From: a virus | Length of the DNA: 64,000 bases | Reading direction: 5' to 3' (one strand) | Virus record (IMG/VR): IMGVR_UViG_3300043811_000021 | Location: 62,001-126,000 of that record | Shown here: one piece after another, positions 22,905 to 31,156 of the stretch | Layout of the letters: every line of letters begins with the position of its first letter | Numbering within the stretch: position 1 is the stretch's first letter | The notes under the pieces: generated by a model | Database searches by the model: none | What the model was told of the DNA's origin: nothing | Seen by the model: the letters and a program-made list of their open reading frames with translations, nothing else | Program-made: the position numbers and the translations under genes

Positions 22905-23618
22905 TTAGTACCTATAATTCGCAAGTAGTTTGTCCCCCGTCAATGGTGCAGTTAGCATTGTGATTGTTGCTGTTGAGATTGTATAGTCGTTACCAGCCCC
23001 TGCCTGTTGCAAAACTCCATTCAAGTAGAGACTTAAAGACGTATTTACAGGAGTATGCGCTAAGGTAAAAGTAGTCAACACTCCATTCGGAGTTCCGCTT
23101 GGAACTTCATTGTCTGAGAAATTTGGAGAACTGCCCGTAGAACTAATTACTCCAGCAGAAATTGTAATCGTTGTTCCATCTGGCTTTACTACTCCAAAGG
23201 CCGATGTAGTCGCCTGAGATAAAGCCGCTGACGATCCACTCGGAGTAAGATAATCCGTTCCGGCAACTGCGATTGTAGGCACTCCCGTAGTCGTCGTGTT
23301 TTTCAATAACCCTGTTGAAAGTCCAGATAGAGCTACTCCGTTGATCTGCTTTACCGTGGTCGCAACGGTCCCGGCGCTCGTAGTCACATCTCCTGTCAGA
23401 GCAGGCATCTGTGTAGACCCAAGGCTCCCTGAGAGATTCGTGAACGATGGTTGTGTCAAAACGGGAGCGCCAGCAGTTGTAATGCTGCTTATCCATTGGT
23501 TAGAAGCGCCTACCGTTGACTGAATTCCGCCAATCGTAGAAGCTGTTGGGGCTGGGAGATTACCGGAAGGTAACGTACCCTGTGACTGTGTGGCGAGATC
23601 GATCTTTGTTGATGCCAT
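22905..23618 (-). CDS. Modular tail-fibre-type protein
   Basis: A 237-residue protein with an AAGGAGG site. Order: MASTKIDLATQSQGTLP N-terminal unit; QWISSI...LTQPSFTNLSG unit shared with the 23635-24603 protein; GVPTIAVAGTDY repeat shared with the downstream protein; C-terminal domain with NGVLTTFTLAHTPVNTSLSL, YLNGV, DYTIS and LLANYRY, a fold common in phage fibres and baseplate proteins. Receptor contact is inferred. Confidence 0.75.
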   Translation of the reverse strand: MASTKIDLATQSQGTLPSGNLPAPTASTIGGIQSTVGASNQWISSITTAGAPVLTQPSFTNLSGSLGSTQMPALTGDVTTSAGTVATTVKQINGVALSGLSTGLLKNTTTTGVPTIAVAGTDYLTPSGSSAALSQATTSAFGVVKPDGTTITISAGVISSTGSSPNFSDNEVPSGTPNGVLTTFTLAHTPVNTSLSLYLNGVLQQAGAGNDYTISTATITMLTAPLTGDKLLANYRY

Positions 23619-23634
23619 TTATCCTCCTTACAAC

Positions 23635-24603
23635 TTAGTACCTGTACCAAGCCCGTAAAGGCCCCATTGAGGGGGCGGTAGCGAACGTAATTGTGCTCCC
23701 GGATAATGTATAGTCTAACCCAACCCCCTGTGCCTGTGTCAATCCTGAAAGATTTAACTGCAAACTCAAAGCAGGATTAGGAGAATGGGCGAGAGTAAAC
23801 GTAACATTCGATCCGTTTATCGTCCCCCCTGGAGTCTCGCTGTCTGCAAAATTCGGGACCACTCCCCCAGCTGTGCTGATTACGCCAGCGGAAACAGTTA
23901 TAGTCGTATTATCAGGCTCAACTATTCCAAAAGTGGTAGAAGTTGCTAGTGGTAACTGCGCAGGAGTTGCAATACCTGAAATATCTGTAAATGCAGGCTG
24001 AGTCTGGGTAAAAGCTCCCGTCGTACTATTATATGAATTTATCCATTCATGTAGTATCGCTGGAGTATTCTTAGGCTCCGCAGACATAGGCTCTACGAAG
24101 TAATTTGTCCCATCATAGGAAACTGTTACAGCGTTATTCCCCGGAAGAGTAAATGATGCGTTTCCGTTTATTGTTCCGCTAGTTGGAGTTAGTGTAGCTG
24201 TTCCAGTTCCTATATTTAGAAATGAAGTAAAGAACGGAAGTGTTATCCCAGAACCATCTCCTAAACCAGATAGAGTAACTGCAATCGGAGAAGCATCGCT
24301 TAAGATAATAAATGATCCATTATCTGATGGCTGTGTGGAATATGTTGTAACTCCTGTCTGGTTATTTACAAATCCTATCGTATTAGATGTTTGAATTATC
24401 GTTTCACTGACTGTCGAGTTATTTATTGTCTCATTCGTAGTTGCGATAGATGATGTATTCGCGTCTATCTGTGACTTTAAGATAGGTATCGCATTTTGTG
24501 CATCGAATATGGCGTTCCATAGGTTCTTAATCACATACTGATGCTGAGGCGGCATATCGGAAATATGCGGCTCGAATGGAAAACGATTTTGCGTTGTACT
24601 CAT
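23635..24603 (-). CDS. Modular tail-fibre-type protein
   Basis: A 322-residue protein. The N-terminus (PPQHQYVIKNLWNAIFDAQ) and a short coiled coil (about 37-60) suit a tail-attachment segment; then a β-rich part, the EWINSYNS...TQPAFTDISG unit and a C-terminal domain NVTFTLAHSPNPALSLQL...DYTLSGSTITF...RAWYRY that parallels its downstream neighbour. It overlaps the small zinc-ribbon gene by 4 nt. Confidence 0.75.
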   Translation of the reverse strand: MSTTQNRFPFEPHISDMPPQHQYVIKNLWNAIFDAQNAIPILKSQIDANTSSIATTNETINNSTVSETIIQTSNTIGFVNNQTGVTTYSTQPSDNGSFIILSDASPIAVTLSGLGDGSGITLPFFTSFLNIGTGTATLTPTSGTINGNASFTLPGNNAVTVSYDGTNYFVEPMSAEPKNTPAILHEWINSYNSTTGAFTQTQPAFTDISGIATPAQLPLATSTTFGIVEPDNTTITVSAGVISTAGGVVPNFADSETPGGTINGSNVTFTLAHSPNPALSLQLNLSGLTQAQGVGLDYTLSGSTITFATAPSMGPLRAWYRY

Positions 24604-24731
24604 TTCTTTTTAGCCGCCCATTTTGTACAGGACGTACATAGACCGTTACTCGGAACTTGAGTCTGCACTACTCCGCATCGTGTGCATCTTTTGCTCGTTA
24701 TTTTTCCCGGATTACCTGGATTGCTTATCAT
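24600..24731 (-). CDS. 43-residue zinc-ribbon protein
   Basis: A short frame between the nozzle and fibre genes, joined to both by ATGA overlaps and preceded by a GGGAGGGGAAGG site. It has CTRCG and CTSC pairs (zinc ribbon) and a basic C-terminus (TKWAAKKK). Function unknown; the spacing and codon phase support translation. Confidence 0.65.
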   Translation of the reverse strand: MISNPGNPGKITSKRCTRCGVVQTQVPSNGLCTSCTKWAAKKK

Positions 24732-27700
24732 CCTTCCCCTCCCGTGCTACCAAAAATAGGAACTGGGACATAATCCCCAACCGAACCCCACGCTCTTTGG
24801 TAGGCGATGCAGCCTTGGAAGTTGAGAACAAATGGAACAGAACTAGAAAATTGGAACCATGCCAATTTATACTTATTCGGCCCTGGCCTAAAGAAATACT
24901 TCGTCAACTGCCCAGATGTAGATGGAAGTGTGATCGTGGGAGGGCCATAACTGTTATTCCCTTCATCAGCAGGATACATGTTTAGTGTAACCGTAGAAGT
25001 TGACGAGTATTCCACTACCATCTGTCCAGTATGACAATATCCTTTATCTCCTATGGCCGCGCTCATTACTGTTCCGGTTATAGTTTCTGGCCCGGAACTA
25101 GACAATTGTCTTACAGTTCCATCGCTGCATCCTACTAAAACTCCTTGCTGGCTTTGCCCTTCATTCGCAGCATGTATAGTCGCTCCTGGAGTATATAAAT
25201 CCCAAATCCAAGCATGATTATTCATGTCAAAGACGAGCGTGTGAGGGTTTCCATCTCCTAACCCTATGTAGTCATAATATAGGAACTGATTAACTATCGA
25301 AAATCTTTGGGATTGAGGTTGTGAGTCATCTGGGGGATAGATAGTTATCCCCTCGCGTGTCACAGGCTGTGGAACGCTTGTCCCAGAATCAGATGATTCA
25401 TGCGGGAAGATAGGATACAAAGAATCATCGGTAATAGACTGCGAAGCAGAGCCGTAAGAAGATACGTGAATTCCGTCACTAACTCTGAAAAATATTAACC
25501 CTCCACCAGAAACACACACGCACCGAGGCATGTATAGACCTCTAGTGATAGAGCTTTCCTGTAGAGTCCACTGTGATCCAGTAGTACCTTCCGCCGTTGC
25601 CGTAGAGTTTGAAAAGTTAGGGAGTATGAGCCATCCACGCTTGATTGAGAACAGCACTCCTAGCCCCCCAGCGATTGCCCCGTTCACGAGAGGCTCTCCT
25701 GGGTCTGTAACATCTTGAGCGTTTGTATCAGGAGCCGAGTCCAAGTTTGATCCTTGACACCAGTACAGTGTCCCCGGCCTTAGCGGGTCTCCTACTGCAT
25801 ACGCATAGTTAATGTTGTCTGTTGGCCCCCACATGTACGGTAGAGGTTGAGCAGCTAGGATAGGCTCTGGGATTTCATACGCTACATTCGTTGCGTTCGG
25901 AACTCCCGGAATAGTTACACTTGTACCTGAAGTTGGCCGCGCAATAAACACATAAGCCAATGACGTAGGGGAGCCAATTAAGATAGTTGTTCCTGCAAGC
26001 CATCTTATATTAAATCCAGTAGACGATCCGCCTATCGCTCCTCCAGAAACCCAAGTAATTACTCCTCCAGATATGCTGCATATTCCTTTCTGAGGAAGAT
26101 CAATAGAGGGGAAAGGCTCAAAGTTATCAAACTGAAGTAGTTGATCCCCTAGCTCGGTATCAAGAAGTGAATCAGAGATGGGAGTATTCGTTCCCGGTAC
26201 GGTTCCAAGATCGTCGTTCGGACCCGTAGCTACATAGGTAAAGTTTGTTGTAGTCGAGTCCAGACGGTAGTAGTCAACAACATCCACTTGAGGGTCTGGA
26301 GACCACAGAGATGTTACCGTATTAGCCGTTACAGGCACAGCTTCAGCCGTAGACTCTGGAGAGGGATTAGAAACCGCTCCTGTAGCCGAGCTTCTATAGA
26401 CATACCTGTACTGAACATCCTGTCTCACGTTCGCTGGCAATGGAGGAATTATCGTCGCACTCCCACCTGCCGTCGCAGAGCCATCCAGAAGCAATATACG
26501 TCCTGAGTGATACCAGTAGTCGTAATCAATTTCAATGGGATATATTCCAGCCGCAGGAACGTTCACTACAACTGTTGTCTGAGCATAGTTACCTCCACTA
26601 CCATTGTTGTAGTTTTGTCTGGGTAGAAGTGGATATCCTCCTACTACCGTAATCGTCTGTCCAAATCCAGATATAGAAGAAGTTCCTGGTTCTCCGCTTC
26701 CCGATGTTGAAACAGAGACTAAAGTGACTCCTCCACCAATTCCCCAAATGCAATCATCGTGATTGGTCAGAACAAAAGTATAATGACCTCCAGAGGGAAA
26801 ATAAAGATTACCTTGCAAACAAAAGTTGAAGTTAGCAAACTGAGTATTATTTGTATTCTGAGGCGCAGGTACCGTAATTGGCGCAGCAAACACAGCATTG
26901 CTTCCAGATGCCACACTCTCTGGAGTTAAAACCGTCCACTCCATAGGAAGAGATGGTGATCCAACACCCGGCAATCCAGGAAGTCCAGCAGAAAAAGTAG
27001 CATCGAAAATAAAAGAGTTTCCTGTTGTCGTTCCTACCGCATTTGAGATACTCCTTGTCGGTCCTGATCCACTAGGATCATCAGGATTCTTCCAGATATA
27101 CCCGGAAACTGGTCCAGATTGCGGACTATCTCCCCAGTAGTAGAGGTTCATGGTCCCTAAAGTCGCCACATAAGAAGGAAGAGCGTTGGTAGTTACAGAA
27201 CCTTCAAAGGTAATCAGGCCAGAGTTTGGAGGCGATCCCTGAGTGAATGTATTACCCACTGAGTTCAAACCAACCTGAAAAGCTACAGCCCCGAAAGGAA
27301 CAGTGATATTCGCGCTCGAACTAAACGCCAATCCAACATCTACGATATTAGAAACAAATAACGGAGCTACACCGGCAGGGATAACATTTCCAGAAGCATC
27401 TGTGAAAGCCCCTACAACATAAGAAGCTGTAGTAGGAGTACCGCCACTCCCTGCGATCTGGATAAACTGTCCCGGATAGCCGGGAGAACCCGCTCCTACT
27501 CGCGTCGATGACTGCGCAGTTAATGTAGGGTTAGTCGTACCGTTTACCACAACAGTACCATCATTAGCCAAAGCAGTAATCGTTATAAATGTCGCATTCT
27601 GGCAGTTAATTACGAACGGAGCCGTACCGTCGATGGGCGGGATGACGTTCGGAAAACCTTCGGTCTCTCCGTAGTTAAATCCAGAGTTTGCACTATTGTA

Positions 27701-28327
27701 GTTCGTCCACGGGATCGCGGTTGCAAGTAGGCTACCAACTCCGCCAAAAGATATAGATGAATTAGATGTGGAGACTACTGGGGCTAACTGGGGTTCCTTC
27801 AGTCCCATTTTCCAGCACACCGCGCTAGGCGTTGGAGTCCCTGTATAACCTTCGTTATACGAAACCTTCATCATCCCATTAGAAACAAAGTTAACCGGAT
27901 TGCCACTGATTAAATATTGGGTTGCTAACGTAACATTTCCTTGAGGAGCAGAATCGGCAATATATCCCCAAACCTGGACAGAAGCATTTGGCCGAAAAGG
28001 TACTATAGATACTGGATTCCCACTCGTCCCAGTCGCAACGTTCTTTACTCCTATGGTCGAATTCCAAAGGGATATTACTGTGGATGAGCCATTTATTATA
28101 GAGAAACCGGAAGGAAGAGCAGACGGATTTGTCGAGTCGTTCAATCTGCGAATCGTGTGGACCGATGCTCCTAGAGTGTAAAGTGCTCCCGTAAGCAGAT
28201 TGCGAAACGTCACGCCTCCCTTGAAATATGCGCGGACGTTGACGCTAATCGAGCACATGCCTGCTCTCAGGCGATTTATCGGGTCTACAAGCGAGAAGCC
28301 TTTGAAGTCAAATGGTCCGAGAGCCAT
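24728..28327 (-). CDS. Tail nozzle protein (T7 gp12-like) with PA14-like insertion
   Basis: A 1199-residue protein. The N-terminus (SVNVRAYFKGGVTFRNLLTG, LGASVHTIRRLN) and the later β-propeller-like repeats ending VFDMNNHAWIWDLY fit podovirus tail tubular protein B/nozzle proteins, which seal the tail and carry fibres. In the middle, GGHYTFVLTNHDDCIWGIGG and IEIDYDYWYHSGRILLLD form a PA14/GLEYA-type sugar-binding module. It is longer than T7 gp12 (about 800 residues), largely through such insertions. Assignment rests on pattern and gene order. Confidence 0.65.
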   Translation of the reverse strand: MALGPFDFKGFSLVDPINRLRAGMCSISVNVRAYFKGGVTFRNLLTGALYTLGASVHTIRRLNDSTNPSALPSGFSIINGSSTVISLWNSTIGVKNVATGTSGNPVSIVPFRPNASVQVWGYIADSAPQGNVTLATQYLISGNPVNFVSNGMMKVSYNEGYTGTPTPSAVCWKMGLKEPQLAPVVSTSNSSISFGGVGSLLATAIPWTNYNSANSGFNYGETEGFPNVIPPIDGTAPFVINCQNATFITITALANDGTVVVNGTTNPTLTAQSSTRVGAGSPGYPGQFIQIAGSGGTPTTASYVVGAFTDASGNVIPAGVAPLFVSNIVDVGLAFSSSANITVPFGAVAFQVGLNSVGNTFTQGSPPNSGLITFEGSVTTNALPSYVATLGTMNLYYWGDSPQSGPVSGYIWKNPDDPSGSGPTRSISNAVGTTTGNSFIFDATFSAGLPGLPGVGSPSLPMEWTVLTPESVASGSNAVFAAPITVPAPQNTNNTQFANFNFCLQGNLYFPSGGHYTFVLTNHDDCIWGIGGGVTLVSVSTSGSGEPGTSSISGFGQTITVVGGYPLLPRQNYNNGSGGNYAQTTVVVNVPAAGIYPIEIDYDYWYHSGRILLLDGSATAGGSATIIPPLPANVRQDVQYRYVYRSSATGAVSNPSPESTAEAVPVTANTVTSLWSPDPQVDVVDYYRLDSTTTNFTYVATGPNDDLGTVPGTNTPISDSLLDTELGDQLLQFDNFEPFPSIDLPQKGICSISGGVITWVSGGAIGGSSTGFNIRWLAGTTILIGSPTSLAYVFIARPTSGTSVTIPGVPNATNVAYEIPEPILAAQPLPYMWGPTDNINYAYAVGDPLRPGTLYWCQGSNLDSAPDTNAQDVTDPGEPLVNGAIAGGLGVLFSIKRGWLILPNFSNSTATAEGTTGSQWTLQESSITRGLYMPRCVCVSGGGLIFFRVSDGIHVSSYGSASQSITDDSLYPIFPHESSDSGTSVPQPVTREGITIYPPDDSQPQSQRFSIVNQFLYYDYIGLGDGNPHTLVFDMNNHAWIWDLYTPGATIHAANEGQSQQGVLVGCSDGTVRQLSSSGPETITGTVMSAAIGDKGYCHTGQMVVEYSSTSTVTLNMYPADEGNNSYGPPTITLPSTSGQLTKYFFRPGPNKYKLAWFQFSSSVPFVLNFQGCIAYQRAWGSVGDYVPVPIFGSTGGEG

Positions 28328-28361
28328 AATTCACCATTCCACTCCCCAACTCTCCCGGAAG

Positions 28362-28390
28362 TTGAGAAATATCTGTCTTTATTCTATAAT
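28362..28390 (+). promoter_or_regulatory. σ70-type promoter of the HNH gene
   Basis: TTGAGA (28362-28367), 17 nt spacer, TATAAT (28385-28390): one mismatch to full consensus. It gives the plus-strand HNH gene its own transcription inside the minus-strand virion module. A small hairpin CAGGA-GGAGAG-TCCTG presents the ribosome binding site in its loop just before the ATG. Confidence 0.75.
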
Positions 28391-28447
28391 GGAAGTGTCG
28401 AGGTTGCACCCCCGGCTATTTCTAACCACACAGGAGGAGAGTCCTGC

Positions 28448-29407
28448 ATGACACCCCCATCCCGTAAATCATATCACGAAGACTATCTCCCATCCGAAAA
28501 AGTCTGCTCAAAATGCGGAGACCGCAAGCCGTTAGATGATTTCGCTAGAGATGAGCGGATTCCAAGTGGCCGTTCATCTTGGTGCAAAAAATGCACTAGC
28601 CTATATCAGAAAGGATTAAGAGATAGAAAAGCAGAGGCACGTAAAACTATGGTGCTACCAGAATCTAAAATATGTTCATACGAAAATTGTGCTCACAGTG
28701 GGTTGATGCAACCACTGTCTATTTTCCACAAGTGCAGCAGTAACGATGACGGACACAATAATGTCTGCAAAACATGCATCAGCGTTAAGCAAAAATTATC
28801 CTCTGAAAGAACCAAAGATAAGAGAAAGGAAAATTCTCGAAAATGGTATCAAAAGAATAAGGAGGTTTCAAAAGCAAAGAGTAATCAGTGGCGCAATGAT
28901 CATCCAGAGCAGGCCAAAAAAACAAAACAAATCTATTACGCTTCTCATAAAGAGGAAATCAAAGAAAGTAAGAGGGCAGCAATCAACAAGAAGCCTGAAT
29001 ATTATAACCACATGAAGAATGCTTATAGGCGCAAGCATTGGGAACAAAAAATAGTTGGCGAGTGTAGAAGACGTGCAAAGAAAAAGGGTGTACCGTTTGA
29101 CATGAAAGAATCTGATTTACATGATCCTCGTACTGGAAAATTACCAGAGTTTTGTCCAATATTCAAACAAATAAGAATTGACTACAATGCTGGGCCTGAC
29201 AGGAGATGCTGGCCAAGTGTAGATCGTATCGTCCCAGAACTAGGATACGTATCTGGAAACGTGTGGGTTATCTCCTTCGGAGCAAACACATGGAAATCAA
29301 ATGGAAGTAACTCAGAAGAACGCGCTCGAATAATTGAGATCATGAAAGGTCGAAAGAAAAAGAAAGAGCCTAACACCCAGCAGCAATCTCTATTTGATGA
29401 TCTGTGA
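28448..29407 (+). CDS. Free-standing HNH homing-type endonuclease
   Basis: A 319-residue Lys-rich protein. N-terminal zinc fingers CSKCGDRKPLDDFARDER...WCKKC and CSYENC...VCKTC are followed by a long basic helix (about 120-200) and a C-terminal His-Me nuclease core: CPIFKQIRIDYN, PSVDRIVPELGYVSGNVWV, ISFGANTWKSN. This is the arrangement of phage HNH homing endonucleases with PSxDRI...GY...GNV...S..AN motifs. It is on the strand opposite to all neighbours, has its own promoter, and is more A-rich than they are, all signs of a mobile gene. Confidence 0.85.
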   Translation: MTPPSRKSYHEDYLPSEKVCSKCGDRKPLDDFARDERIPSGRSSWCKKCTSLYQKGLRDRKAEARKTMVLPESKICSYENCAHSGLMQPLSIFHKCSSNDDGHNNVCKTCISVKQKLSSERTKDKRKENSRKWYQKNKEVSKAKSNQWRNDHPEQAKKTKQIYYASHKEEIKESKRAAINKKPEYYNHMKNAYRRKHWEQKIVGECRRRAKKKGVPFDMKESDLHDPRTGKLPEFCPIFKQIRIDYNAGPDRRCWPSVDRIVPELGYVSGNVWVISFGANTWKSNGSNSEERARIIEIMKGRKKKKEPNTQQQSLFDDL

Positions 29408-29456
29408 GTGAAAGGCTCCCGGTTCCTTGCGAGGATGGTTCTAGTTTACAACAGAT

Positions 29457-29708
29457 TTACTCTTTAGGTGAATCCCCAGTCACAGCGCGAATCGCCGCAA
29501 AGAAATCATTTTTCCCAGTGTCTGCTTGCTTTTCTCTCTTCTTGAGAATGAACGTAGGAAACTCACATTCTACGAAGTATTGTGAGCATCCTACAGTTTC
29601 GCATCGAATGAAAGTTTCTTTATGGTTTTCCAGCCAAGTCATTCTTTTCCCGCAACCAGTACACACTGGAGTCATTCCAAGACGCGCCGTTATCTGCTTC
29701 TCACTCAT
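29457..29708 (-). CDS. Zinc-finger small protein
   Basis: An 83-residue protein from the ATG 29706-29708 (AGGAGAGGG 2-8 nt upstream); a longer frame to 29768 has no site. CTGCGKRMTW and CETVGCSQYF give CxxC...CxxxxC, a likely zinc site. It converges with the HNH gene across a 49 nt gap in which I see no clear terminator. Confidence 0.68.
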   Translation of the reverse strand: MSEKQITARLGMTPVCTGCGKRMTWLENHKETFIRCETVGCSQYFVECEFPTFILKKREKQADTGKNDFFAAIRAVTGDSPKE

Positions 29709-29940
29709 TTCCCTCTCCTGTAGTCTGTTTTCTGTATTTCTCTTGAGCGTCAGAAAGTAGAAGTTCAATAGTCATTATCTTGTCTTCTATCATAGATTTC
29801 ATTTTAGGAAATGGCATCTCTTCTCTTGCCCATGCCATAATCATATCCCATATTTGGCCGTTATTCTTAACCAACGCTGGCCATATGGCATGGCACACAG
29901 GATCGCGCTTTATCAACCCTCTCCCCAATTTCCTTGGCAT
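29701..29940 (-). CDS. Hypothetical protein
   Basis: A 79-residue protein, basic at the start (MPRKLGRGLIKRDP), then helical (IWDMIMAWAREEMPF). It overlaps the downstream start by 8 nt. No family is recognised. Confidence 0.62.
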   Translation of the reverse strand: MPRKLGRGLIKRDPVCHAIWPALVKNNGQIWDMIMAWAREEMPFPKMKSMIEDKIMTIELLLSDAQEKYRKQTTGEGNE

Positions 29941-29977
29941 TACAACCCTCTCCCTTAACTAACAATATTAGGCTGAG

Positions 29978-30283
29978 TTACCTTTTCCAGATATACGACT
30001 TCACAAGTCCGCTAGTTGGGCTGTCTGCGATGTAATAGCAAACGGATGGCTTCGGACGATATGGTTCTCTGCTTGTTGGAGTCCCTCTCATCATCTCAGT
30101 TTGTTTTTCCTTCAGTGGTTGTGCCTCTGTAACAATATCAAGAAGAGATTTGTCAATCATTCCCGGAACTTGCACGAATTTGTATTGCGGTTCTGATTTA
30201 CATATATCTGCCAACATTTTCGGTGCAACTACCGCTGCCGCAGCTCCGATGCCAAGAAACTTGAAAAATCCTCTACGATTCAT
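29978..30283 (-). CDS. Tat-signal-like exported small protein
   Basis: A 101-residue protein from the ATG 30281-30283, preceded by GGAG at 5 nt. It begins MNRRGFFKFLGIGAAAAVVA then PKMLAD: a twin-arginine motif (RRGFFK), hydrophobic core and Ala-rich cleavage region. The mature part is short and has no recognised domain. Export through the host Tat pathway is inferred. A second protein with nearly the same leader is encoded at 32842-33429. Confidence 0.68.
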   Translation of the reverse strand: MNRRGFFKFLGIGAAAAVVAPKMLADICKSEPQYKFVQVPGMIDKSLLDIVTEAQPLKEKQTEMMRGTPTSREPYRPKPSVCYYIADSPTSGLVKSYIWKR

Positions 30284-30449
30284 CCTCTCTCCTTTTGACG
30301 CTTGCACTAATCCTACGCTCCTGATCACATCCCGGACAACCTGCTCCGGGGACGCATAGATGATCTTCGCCAACCGGACCAAGCATGAGGCACCCCATCA
30401 ATAATTCTTCCCCTGTTATGGGGTCGTATTCGATTGTCTCTGTCATCAT
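30273..30449 (-). CDS. 58-residue hypothetical protein
   Basis: The frame starts 1 nt after the upstream stop with GAGGGA before a double ATG, and overlaps the Tat-protein start by 11 nt. It contains LCVPGAGCPGCDQER, a possible metal site. Composition and spacing favour a real gene over the alternative TTG-started upstream extension of the Tat gene. Confidence 0.5.
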   Translation of the reverse strand: MMTETIEYDPITGEELLMGCLMLGPVGEDHLCVPGAGCPGCDQERRISASVKRREDES

Positions 30450-30929
30450 TTATCCCTCTATGTCTCGTCCAAATACCTTCTTTAGTTCTTCTCTTGTGGC
30501 TTTCTTTTTTAGAACTCTTTCCTGACTATAAATAATTGAGTCCTGTCTCCGCAGCAGCCTTCCGATAGGAGTACAGTCGTGTATTTCCTTTATCCCTTTA
30601 CTCTTCCTATCGCGCAGAACTTCTTCGAGTAGACTCTTCTCATTCATAAATTCACGAATATAGAAGAGATAGTTTCTCGTTTCCTGTACTGCGTACTCCC
30701 AATCTAAAATTTCGTCGTTTTTTTGACTCAATTTTACAAAGGTATGGCAAGAGCAATTATCTCCTGGACGGCCATATAAAACGCCAGCGTATTTTATCTC
30801 CCACTCTCCATTCTCAAAATCTTTATGCCTGATTCTTACCGCTCCATCTTCATACCTAACATCATCCCACCAGTCTTGCAAAAACTCTTTACACTTTTCT
30901 ATTCTTTGCAGTACATCAGTATCGCTCAT
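30450..30929 (-). CDS. Hypothetical protein
   Basis: A 159-residue, charged and helical protein with a GGGATAAGGG site. The middle part (RHKDFENGEWEIKYAGVLYG, CSCHTFVKLS) may form a small β domain. No family is recognised. Confidence 0.65.
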   Translation of the reverse strand: MSDTDVLQRIEKCKEFLQDWWDDVRYEDGAVRIRHKDFENGEWEIKYAGVLYGRPGDNCSCHTFVKLSQKNDEILDWEYAVQETRNYLFYIREFMNEKSLLEEVLRDRKSKGIKEIHDCTPIGRLLRRQDSIIYSQERVLKKKATREELKKVFGRDIEG

Positions 30930-30949
30930 CCCTTATCCCCCCCCTCTTA

Positions 30950-31156
30950 CTACTTTACTTCAAATCTAACAATCCCGTGATCACGAAGACGATCTATGAC
31001 CCCATCTGGTATAGATATTGAAAGTCGTTTTAGAAGGTCTACTACAGCGGGAATGTCTTTGTATGTACCACGCGTCCAGCTTCCATCTGGGCACTGTGGA
31101 TGTATACCGCTTACAGACCACTTAGAACATCCAACATTATTTATTTCAACTATCAA
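30950..31156 (-). CDS. Hypothetical protein
   Basis: A 68-residue protein overlapping the adaptor-like gene by 4 nt. No recognised domain. Confidence 0.6.
   Translation of the reverse strand: MIVEINNVGCSKWSVSGIHPQCPDGSWTRGTYKDIPAVVDLLKRLSISIPDGVIDRLRDHGIVRFEVK

Noticed and set aside
22862-22924. TTG-started extension giving the fibre protein a signal-peptide-like leader
   Set aside because: The paralogue at 22905-23618 starts at the equivalent MAS residue, and the extension overlaps the upstream gene; kept only as an alternative.
28448-29407. Insertion sequence or transposase
   Set aside because: The protein has zinc fingers and an HNH core, with no transposase motif and no flanking inverted repeats seen.
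30284-30382. Upstream TTG extension of the Tat-signal gene
   Set aside because: It would hide the twin-arginine motif inside the protein, and the DNA is better explained by the 58-residue gene in another frame.
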